Shown here piece after piece: positions 56,280 to 64,000 of a DNA stretch of 64,000 nucleotides. How positions within the stretch are numbered: position 1 is the stretch's first letter; each line of letters begins with the position of its first letter. The DNA lies in the NCBI RefSeq assembly GCF_004664715.2, contig NC_051063.1, forward strand, positions 67,791,518 to 67,855,517. The letters run 5' to 3'. The notes beneath the pieces are model-generated. The model was given only the letters and a program-made list of their open reading frames with translations, did no database searches and was not told the origin of the DNA. This stretch comes from Peromyscus leucopus (Eukaryota > Chordata > Mammalia > Rodentia > Cricetidae). The position numbers were made by a program, and so were the translations under genes.

Positions 56280-56650
56280 TACTCTCATTGTGTAGAAATT
56301 GACCTTCTCTACTGTACCGTTTACTGTCTCGCGCGCGATCTTAAACTCCCTGCTGTATTTAGAGTACGGTCCGCAGCCGAGACAAGCTCCATAACTTGTT
56401 TCTCAGGTTGTGCAGGCAGTAGTGAGCTCATCCCTCTGACATCCCTGCTAAGTTTGGGCTCCCTGTTTCAAGGCAAGCACTCTGCTGCAAATCGGGCCTC
56501 CTGAACCTCGTTTTATCCACCTTCTCTGCTTAGATCAGGCAAGCCAAATGATTGTGCTGTTAAGGTTTTATTTACTTTGAATTTCAGTGTTTTATGAACA
56601 TATATTTGATACACGGTAATGAAAAGTGACGCTTCTTGTTATTTACGGCT
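56280..56650. promoter_or_regulatory. Candidate conserved element with CpG cluster
   Basis: Holds TCGCGCGCGA (perfect 10-bp palindrome at about 56328-56337) and other CpGs ('gagtacggtccgcagccgag'), then AT-rich 'tgttaaggttttatttactt' and 'cacggtaatgaaaagtgacg'. CpGs this dense are unusual for the window. Inference. Confidence 0.3.
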
Positions 56651-56964
56651 TGCCTCTCGGAGCTCTCCCTCGCTCTGCTTGTCTTTTCGGTGGTTATTGC
56701 TGGGAGTGGAGCTGGTGGTCTTTGAAGCAGGGGCGTTCACTGCCACTCACTGAGGAGGGTGAGCTCCAAAGCAAAGACCAACAGACATGTTTTCACAGGA
56801 CAGAATTTTGTCAGCTGTGGGCGGCAGAGTCCCTTGCTTTTAACACTTTATGCCACAGTTGGGATTCTATAGGGTCGCTCAAAGAACTTGGCCGAACCAG
56901 AGATGGGCTATCTGTCATTGAGACCAGCCTTGCCTGTCTTCTTCATCTCTGGATTCTGTTTCTT
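56651..56964. other. Unique DNA
   Basis: No feature recognised. Confidence 0.4.
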
Positions 56965-57410
56965 TCTTTTTTTAAAAAAATTATTTGTTTTTAATTAGCC
57001 TTCATAGTGAGGCTTCCTTGTGGCATTTTTGAGGCAGACCTTGCCCACACACTCCTGTCTTCCCTGCCCCTCTTCCTCAGTGTTAATCTTGACCTCAGCA
57101 TTCCACTCTCTACTGGAGAACCTTGTATGTCCTCTGTCTTCTCTGCCTCCCCCCTTCACTCCTCTTTGCCCTCATCTCCTCTCCAGGGCCCCTTTCCACT
57201 TTGCTGTTCTTTGCCTACTTTTGCTTCCATCAAACACACCTTGTTGACGATTGGAAACTAGGTCTGCATGTAAGGGGATAGGTGGTATTTGTCCCCCTGA
57301 GTCTGGGTTACCTCACATAATATGTTTGCAAGAATATCCATTATCCTATCAATTCCACGATTTCTGTTTTCTACTCTGTTAGCTTCCTTTGTAGCTCTCT
57401 TCTCCCGTTT
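56965..57410 (-). mobile_element. Rodent L1 (Lx-type) 3' fragment, antisense
   Basis: T/A-rich 3' end ('attatttgtttttaattagc'), C-rich 3' UTR, then 'gataggtggtatttgtcccc', 'ctgagtctgggttacctcac' and 'ataatatgtttgcaagaata', which match the complement of rodent L1. Non-coding relic. Confidence 0.65.
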
Positions 57411-57710
57411 TCATAGGAAGTATGTCCGCTGACACCAGGAGTGATGTTCTTGGTGAGAGGAGAGCTGAAGTCTTCAAGTTGGCTCTGAGTGGAGGAAGGG
57501 TTGGGTCTACTGTAGGACTTCTTAGACGGCTGGAAGGCTTGATAGTAATTGTATCAGGACCTATGAGAGAAAGGCCAGTCTGTGAACACTCTAGATTGTG
57601 AATCTGACAGGAGTGAAGAGTCTTCAGGAGGGCTCACAGGAAAATCCTGCTGAATAAACTACACTATGGTCCTTGTGGATAAAGAAGACAGGCTTTGTAC
57701 CACATAAGAT

Positions 57711-57711
<1 letters not shown>
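57411..57711. other. Unique DNA
   Basis: No feature recognised. Confidence 0.4.
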
Positions 57712-57748
<37 letters not shown>

Positions 57749-57766
57749 TGTGTGTGTGTGTGTGTA
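57712..57766. repeat. (GT)n microsatellite with one TATG step
   Basis: About 27 GT units, adjoining the outer end of the B4 SINE downstream. Confidence 0.95.
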
Positions 57767-57769
57767 CGC

Positions 57770-58055
57770 ATGCAAGCGTCTGTGTGGAGGCCAGAGATTG
57801 ATGTCTGGTTCATATAAGGTGTTTTCCTCAATTTCTCTCCACCTTACAGATTCAGAGTCTCTTACTGAACATGGTGCTCACCATTAGGCTGGACTGGCTG
57901 GTGAGGTAAATCTCCATGATCCTCACGCCTCCGCCTCCCAGTGCTGGGAGCACTGGCTAAGCCCTGATCTTTATACCTGTGCTGAGGCTCAGTGCCTCAG
58001 GGTCTCATGCTTGAGCAGCAAGCAGAATTTATTCACGGAGACATCTCCAAGCCCT
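57770..58055 (-). mobile_element. B4 SINE, antisense, diverged
   Basis: 'gtggaggccagagattgatg', 'cctcaatttctctccacctt', 'ctcttactgaacatggtgct', 'cctcccagtgctgggagcac', then ID half 'cagggtctcatgcttgagca' and 'ggagacatctccaagccc'. Confidence 0.75.
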
Positions 58056-59106
58056 ATCTCTTATGCTAAGTGGATGCACCTAAGGACCCTGTCTTTGAAC
58101 CGGCTCTGTATCTTGTGACTGGGATTAGCACCTTTATTTACATAAATTCTGTAAACACTTCCTTGCATAACACATTTCATTTCTGCTAATGGCCCTTGCT
58201 CATTATCTTCTCATTTGATCTAGTCAATAAACAACAGAATATATTATAGCAACTCCCGAGGAAACCATGTTTCCTCTCATAAAATCTTAGAAGATGAAAC
58301 TGTTACACCTGCCGTCACAGAATGGACACAATCCTGTGCTAAGCCAATAGGTGAATATTCCTGACTCCTTGGGCTGGTCTGATGTTAAAATTGATATCAA
58401 GTCAAAGGATTCCTCAAAAATTGTCATGAGATCTATTGGTTCCTGAGTTTTCCCAGAGCCTGCTCCCTTTGGGGGCTCCCTCCTATGCCTGGGATTGTGT
58501 GAATCCATGTGGACCTGCACCAGTGTGTATAGGTGAATCTGCACAATTGATTCGGTCATGTTTACGCCTTCTTAATATGTTTCGTTTCAGAATCCTACAA
58601 TGCTATAATTTCCTCTCCTTTTATCCAGAAGAGACCAGCTTCTCCCCCATCCCTGGGCTGGATTAATGCTTAATGATGGCGTGGGAGGAGGAACAAAGTC
58701 TGCTGGGTGTGATCAGACGTTCCTCTTTTCAAGCACTGCTAACCCTTTTGTCCTTGGTCTAAGCTGCTCACCAGCCTCCTGCAGGGCTTCCTGCAGAGAC
58801 GCCTTGATAGAGTTCAGATTCTTCTGGTCCCGGGCAGCAGAGCAGATTCCTGGTGGCTTGTCCACAAGCCACCAGCTCCAGGGACTACAACCTCCTGGTG
58901 CTGGAGCCTTCAGGGACCAGATGGTAGAGGCAGCTGGAAATCCAGGAGCTGTGCTTCACTCTCCTTGCAGAGTTGGGGCAGGGAGGGTAACTCTGAGGTC
59001 TCCTTCACAGTGGTGAAGACCTGGAGGACCACAGCAAACAGGTATGTGCAGCAAGTTGGCCCCCTGGAAGGAGAGACTCACCATTCATGGACAGGAAGCC
59101 TGATGC
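58056..59106. other. Unique DNA; 58090-58280 possibly conserved
   Basis: 'cacctttatttacataaatt' and 'gtcaataaacaacagaatat' give an AT-rich, repeat-free segment at 58090-58280. The 116-codon frame at 58666-59016 has no recognisable product. Confidence 0.35.
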
Positions 59107-59269
59107 CTTTTATTTATTTCTTTATTAACGATTTATTTAGCATATATGTAGAGGGCACCAGATCAAATTATAGATGGTTGTGAGCCACTATGTAGTTGCT
59201 GGGAATCGAACTCAGGACCTCTGGAAGATCAGCCGATGCTCTTAACCTCTGAGCCATCTCTCCAGCCCT
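59107..59269 (-). mobile_element. B2 SINE, antisense
   Basis: A/T-rich tail first ('ttttatttatttctttatta'), then 'gatggttgtgagccactatg', 'gctgggaatcgaactcagga' and 'aacctctgagccatctctcc'. Near full length with intact-looking promoter boxes on the - strand. Confidence 0.95.
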
Positions 59270-59841
59270 TTAGAAATGTTTGTGTTGCATGAGCAACCTG
59301 AACTGGGCTGCCACTGTAACCTTCAGGAGGGTGTTTGGATGTCGGGGTGGGGTGGGAAAACCGTGAAGCTGGTGTTCCTTGGATGCTGGGCTCTGTGAAG
59401 TCCACTGTAGTCCTCAGGGTAGTCTAACACCTGTCCCTTCCTGGTGTGGCATTTGGAGACAAAGACAGCTTCCGCTCACTGAATCCTCAGTGAGTTCAGG
59501 AGGGTAGGAGGGTGCTTCAGGGGGAACTCTGGTTTTCTATGGTTGCCAGCAAGAGAACTATCTCTGACCCCAAAACAGAAAGATCATGTCGTAGATGGTT
59601 TGAGGACCTTGCAGGAAGGAACAAGATGGGATTGGCAAGTAGGATGGAGCCTGCCCTCCCAGACACCAGGGACAGGAGGCCAAGCTGATGTCCAGACACC
59701 ACAGATGCACTAATGAGAGTGAGAGGAGGCTCTCTGGCCTTACTTTTAGTTCCTGGCAGGATGGTGGTTGAAAGATCTCAGAGCTTTGTGGGATGCAAGG
59801 AAGTACTCATCACAGACTCACTTCTGTCCTCTCTCCACACT
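59270..59841. other. Unique DNA
   Basis: No feature recognised. Confidence 0.45.
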
Positions 59842-59858
59842 CCCCCCCCCCCCCCCCC
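59842..59858. repeat. C17 homopolymer
   Basis: Seventeen consecutive C at the tail side of the adjacent antisense B1, where a T run would normally be. Confidence 0.95.
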
Positions 59859-60003
59859 GAGATAAGGTTTCTCTGTGTAACAGTCCTGGCTGTCCTGGAA
59901 CTGGCTTTGTAGACCAGACTGGCCTCTGACTCAGAGATCTGCCTGTCTCTGCCTCCCAAGTGCTGGGATTAAAGGTGTGTGCTGCTACCACCACCACCTG
60001 GCT
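59859..60003 (-). mobile_element. B1 SINE, antisense
   Basis: 'gagataaggtttctctgtgt', 'ctgtcctggaactggctttg' and 'cccaagtgctgggattaaag', ending 'caccacctggctt'. Confidence 0.92.
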
Positions 60004-60449
60004 TCTCGTTCACCATTTTGACAGGAAGATGACTCCGGTACCAGGAGCAAATCATCGTAGGTCCTTGTGGGCTTCTGGAACGTAGATTTCTAAAATAATC
60101 CCTCAGGATGGATTCCAAGAATGCCAACTCCTTCATTTCTGGATTCTACCCCTGTTTGCTGTGTTCAAGAATGAACCCTGCCATAGGTTGCTGTGAGATT
60201 TTGGATGAGGTTTTGGCTGCCTCTTCTTCCATGTCTAAAATGAAGAGTCTTCCAGGGGCGGGACTGGGGTCCCCTTTTATGGACTCATCTGCTTCCCAGT
60301 GTTTCTGGCTGGGCTGTGGAAAGATGGATGGATAGAAAGGACTGTAATGTTGGGGGATTATCACACAATCTGGTCCCAGTGGAGAAGCGGAAATGGGAAA
60401 GTTAGTTTCTGAGCAAGAACAAGTATCATTCAACTCCACCTAGTGATTT
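60004..60449. other. Unique DNA
   Basis: No feature recognised. Confidence 0.45.
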
Positions 60450-61200
60450 GATGATAGAATAATTAAGTGACCTATCTTCTCAGGATACATATTAAAATAA
60501 ATAGGCGCCATCTATCATATGTCATCATTTTGTCTAAAACACATATGAAAAGATTTGTGCATACCAACACATTATGGAACAGAACAGATCTTGAATCAGT
60601 GGCCTCAATTTGAACTTGCAAATGCTTTTAATTTTAAAAAAGTATTTGAGCCAGTCACTTTCATAAATGAAGTTACAAGCACTTGGCAAAACAGAGGAGT
60701 CACCAAGTTGTACAAATATTTTCCTAATAGTTTGGCTTTTTTTCATTCCTTTAAATATCAAGTAATAATGTTTTTTAATGTTTTTGTAAACATGGGATGT
60801 TTTAATGCCCGAGAAGCCGTATGTCATAAATAAGCTTTATTATCTGTCAAAAAGGATGAAAATATAACTTTACATTTCTGTTTTAAAGTAATTTTAGTGC
60901 CTATTAGCTATAAAGTAACAGTTATATATAATTTAGAGTATGTAGTCACTCCAAACAACTTGACATTTTCACACAAACAGGGAGGCGTAATAATAGCCCT
61001 GGGATTTCATTGGAAGTATGCAGCACTACAGGATATTAAAATAACTTATGGTGCACTGTAATTCTTGTTTTGTATTTGTCCAAGTAGTTGTGAAGCAGGC
61101 AATAAAGTAGTAAAATAAAAAGCTGGGCTGAAACTCCAGCGCCCTTGTTCTTAAAGTTGCAGGCGCCCTTTCCTGTGAAGTGTGGTTAATCTGTCTCGGT
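60450..61200. promoter_or_regulatory. Candidate conserved non-coding element (longest)
   Basis: About 750 bp of AT-rich, repeat-free DNA with many TF-like words: 'taggcgccatctatcatatg' (60502), 'aacttgcaaatgcttttaat', 'cataaataagctttattatc', 'aaagtaattttagtgcctat' and 'ggaggcgtaataatagccct'. No coding potential. Texture is that of an ancient enhancer. Inference only. Confidence 0.4.
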
Positions 61201-61669
61201 TTCCGTGTCAGCCTTCCCTCTTTCTTTTTTTATCATATCTTCCGTCTTGGTGACAAGTCCTTTGTCTTAGCTTATTTCTGAAGACACTTCAATGGCTTCT
61301 CTAAGGAAAACTTGCTGTTCTTGTGTGGGTGGGAGCCCTTGGCTCTTCCTTGGTAGAGGGAGAGCAGGTTACTTGTTGCTTTTAGGAGGATGTGTAGACT
61401 CCATTGAGAGTTTGGCTAAAACCAACACGCCAACAAGTGAACACAGAACTCCAATTGGCAGCGATGGTTTGAAGTCTATAAAAAAGATTCACCACACACT
61501 CAGTCAGGGTGAGGCTAAATGTTCAGCAGACTGAACTCTGTGTGTGGAGTGTGCATGCGAACGAAGCGCAGCAATCCATCTCCTCTGGCTGGCTGGAAGG
61601 TCAGGTGATTCACTCAGGCTGCTGGAAGTGTATCTTTGAGGAAGGGATTGTTGTGTGAATGCTGTAAAC
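61201..61669. other. Unique DNA
   Basis: No feature recognised between two candidate conserved blocks. Confidence 0.4.
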
Positions 61670-62200
61670 CAGATGTAAGGGCACTATTTAACACACTTAA
61701 GAGAAAAAGCCGTTTACTGCATCACTCACAGGCTGACATATAATTATGCTTGCCTCATTAAAGCATGCCCAACATTATCCTCTCGCTGGCAACCTGTCCC
61801 GCCACATGTCCTTGAACAAAACGCGAAGGCATTTCTTTAACACACTCCTTAATTGTGCCTTTGCATTAATTTTGATTGACTTTTGCCCATTGGAAGGCTC
61901 ACAGTATCATTTGGATCCAGCAACACACACAAAAAATGAAGACTCTCCATATTCCATCCCTAAATATTATTCCTGAGAGAGAAGCTAAGGAAAAACATAA
62001 TTTTTTGCATGGTTCAAGGTGGGTACCATTTATAATCTCCATATTGCAATTAAAACCACTCAAGGATTTGACTTCTGTTAATTTTAATTGAAGTGGTATG
62101 CGGGTAGGGATTAGGTGAGAACACAGATGTGCACAAAATTAATACAGACCCGGAGAAATGTCTTTTCTCCATAAAAGGACCGACCAAATGTTCACAGATG
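61670..62200. promoter_or_regulatory. Candidate conserved non-coding element
   Basis: 'gaaaaagccgtttactgcat', 'ctgacatataattatgcttg', 'tgcctttgcattaattttga', 'cttctgttaattttaattga' and 'gtacaaa'-like A/T runs with retained CpGs ('acaaaacgcgaaggcatttc'). Inference only. Confidence 0.4.
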
Positions 62201-62279
62201 GAGTTTGAGAGGACCCTTATTGAGTGATCCAGTAGGACTCACTTGGGTCATTCTGCGGAGGCTGAACACACTTCTCATT

Positions 62280-62480
62280 GGAGAAGACACACCCCTTTCT
62301 TTTCCTTTCTAAATCATTGCTGCACTTGATTAGCTAATGTCATTAATTTGCATCAGTGCACCTAAATGAAAGTAAAAACAAATTAGTTCAATAAATGTGC
62401 TTTATAGATGACGGCTTAAGGAGGTGGGTCATCCTCAGCTAAAGGATATTAATTAGAGATATTAACTGTGGAAGTCTCTC
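62280..62480. promoter_or_regulatory. Candidate conserved element with POU octamer
   Basis: Exact octamer ATTTGCAT at 62346-62353 lies next to 'cttgattagctaatgtcatt' (homeodomain-type cores). Further 'ggatattaattagagatatt' near 62445-62465. Inference only. Confidence 0.4.
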
Positions 62481-62553
62481 ATGTCAGTTGAGGTGTTGGG
62501 GACAAAAGCAGAAGAAGAAACAGAAGAGGGGACAGTGTGAAGGGATTCGGAGA

Positions 62554-62667
62554 TTTTTTTTTTTTTTTTTTTTTTTTTTCTGTGGTTTGGCTGCAGAAGT
62601 GTAGACTGAATTCAGGGCTTTCCATGCACTGGATAAGTAGTCTACCATTGAGCCCCATGGCCAGCCC
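62554..62667 (-). mobile_element. ID SINE, antisense, with T26 tail
   Basis: T26 (62554-62579) is the A tail in antisense; then 'gaattcagggctttccatgc' and 'actggataagtagtctacca' with 'ttgagccccatggccagccc', the complement of the ID promoter region. Confidence 0.8.
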
Positions 62668-62668
62668 T

Positions 62669-62795
62669 TCTTCCACTTTTTCCATTGAGACAGGGTCTCA
62701 CGAAATTGTCTAGGCTGGCCTTGATCTCACTGTACAGCCCAGTCAGATTGAACTTGCATTAATCCTACCTGTGAGTAGCTACAAGCACAGGCCTC
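62669..62795 (-). mobile_element. Old B1 SINE, antisense
   Basis: 'attgagacagggtctcacga', 'taggctggccttgatctcac' and 'gagtagctacaagcacaggc'. Its position after the ID half is the opposite of an antisense B4, so I treat it as a separate insertion. Confidence 0.7.
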
Positions 62796-63517
62796 CAGGC
62801 TGCCACTGGAGGGCCCTGCTGGATGGATGTCGAGGGCTTTGCAAATGGAAGACATACCAGAGAGTTTGTGATAGAAAAGAGAGAGCTCTGGAAAGGTGCT
62901 CACACCCGATTCCTCTGCTATTCCTGCACGCTAATTGTGACTGTCACATAACAGGTGTGCAATAAAACATTTTGAATAAACAGAAAGATGAATTTGTATA
63001 CTACATTTTTAATTTTAACACAGACTTCCCAATATCTTTAAATGAATAATGAATGACAGAAAGCATATCACCTTAAACTTCAATCATTTATGACTTCATG
63101 GCATGATACCTCAGCCTCTGAAGAATTTCACATGAAAAGAGGCAAAAACTGAAAATTAATACAAAATCCCATAGTTTCCAATGCAAGTTAATTCTTAAAG
63201 TGAATCTGGTAAAAATTTCAAGACATGGAAATTTAACTTCAAATAGAAATCTGGTGAGGACCATTGCGAATGCCTTTCTTAGAGATACCTCCTTTGCCCG
63301 CTCTTTATAATTCACCCAGAAGGCACAGGACATGACCAGGCTCCAGGCCAAGACTTTGAATGGCATCTCTGGATGGGACTTTGCAATCTGCCCCTTCCTC
63401 ATGCTGTGTAGCTCCCCGCTCCCATGACATTCAGCCACAAGGAAGCTCCCTGAAGGAGATAATCTATGTTGTGACTGAATTTCTCCTAAGGTCTTTTGGC
63501 CATTTTAACCTAACTCT

Positions 63518-63520
<3 letters not shown>
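62796..63520. other. Unique DNA
   Basis: AT-rich segment 62960-63260 without recognised repeat. No exon. Confidence 0.4.

Positions 63521-63567
<47 letters not shown>
63521..63567. repeat. (GT)n microsatellite
   Basis: About 23 perfect GT units. Confidence 0.97.
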
Positions 63568-63568
<1 letters not shown>

Positions 63569-63611
63569 TCCTGTGATGGTGTATGTGCACATGTGAAGGG
63601 AGATATATGTC

Positions 63612-63814
63612 CCCACCCCCTTTTTTTGAGACAAAGTCTTTGACTAGCTTAGAGCTTGACAGATTGAGCTAGACCTGACTGGCCAGTGGGTACCAGGATA
63701 TCTGTCTCTGACTCCTGAGTGCTGAGATTATAAGCATGCACCACCACTCCTGGGATTCAACTTGGGTTGTCATGCTTGACAAGCACTTTACCAAGTGGAC
63801 AGTCTCCCTGGCTC
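63612..63814 (-). mobile_element. B4 SINE, antisense
   Basis: 'ttttttgagacaaagtcttt', 'gctagacctgactggccagt', 'ctgagtgctgagattataag' (B1 half), then a shortened ID half 'gggattcaacttgggttgtc' with 'catgcttgacaagcacttta'. Confidence 0.8.
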
Positions 63815-64000
63815 TAAAGCCCAACAACTCTCAGCTGAATTGGAAAGACATGGTCATATGCCAAGAAAACGGCCATCTAAAACCAGAATTCCAGTCATGT
63901 GAGAAGGCTGTGGCTACATTTTAGTGACTCAAGATTTGGGGAGCAACATCTTGGCTAGTGTCTGGGCTACTGGACTGATTAACTTTTCTGTTAACGATTA
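63815..64000. other. Unique DNA to window end
   Basis: No feature recognised. Confidence 0.45.

Overview
This window is non-coding nuclear DNA from a muroid rodent, most likely a cricetid (hamster, vole or deer-mouse family). The rodent assignment rests on B1, B2, B4 and ID SINEs, Lx-type L1 3' ends, rodent MaLR LTRs and a rodent URR1-like hAT element. The cricetid assignment rests on young B1 copies with the right-arm string GCAAAGCTACACAGAGAAAC (41548-41708; close relatives at 54203-54366 and 43437-43592) and on a cricetid-looking LTR nested in an L1 (36175-36648). The species cannot be settled from the sequence alone.

I find no protein-coding exon, tRNA, rRNA or snRNA that I can defend. 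The longest open frames are products of tandem repeats (25.8-26.3 kb, 6.6-7.2 kb), lie antisense to L1 relics (20.8-21.5 kb) or are short and unrecognisable. The window could be intergenic or lie inside a very large intron. It looks like a gene desert that carries candidate conserved regulatory elements.

Layout. 0-5.4 kb: antisense ancient L1 and Lx L1 fragments, pierced by B1, B2 and a MaLR LTR; one L1 3' UTR segment has expanded into a 14-copy minisatellite (1645-2130). 5.4-7.4 kb: unique DNA, then a second unrelated minisatellite of about 22 copies (6459-7355). 7.4-15 kb: mostly unique, with SINEs, a Z-DNA-prone tract, a nearly identical 166-bp direct repeat (13140-13305 and 14343-14508), and an AT-rich candidate conserved element after the second copy. 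15-30.5 kb: a repeat graveyard of sense and antisense ancient L1, a triple-nested LTR stack (18741-19802), a 421-bp pure pyrimidine tract and (TTCC)n/(GA)n arrays. 30.5-38 kb: a CpG-containing candidate enhancer block (about 31.5-32.45 kb), a complete hAT element with its target-site duplication, and an L1 with an LTR nested inside it. 38-64 kb: lower repeat density, scattered B1/B4/B2 copies and microsatellites, and several stretches with the texture of developmental enhancers (47.56-47.87, 48.44-48.9, 49.79-50.1, 51.46-51.77, 56.3-56.65, 60.45-61.2, 61.67-62.2, 62.28-62.48 kb).

No genes act together here. What can be read is insertion history plus inferred cis-regulatory potential. No bacterial-style system, CRISPR array or operon is present. 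Family names below come from recalled consensus sequences and were not checked with RepeatMasker. 'Candidate conserved element' calls rest only on composition and motifs and need alignment to other mammals.
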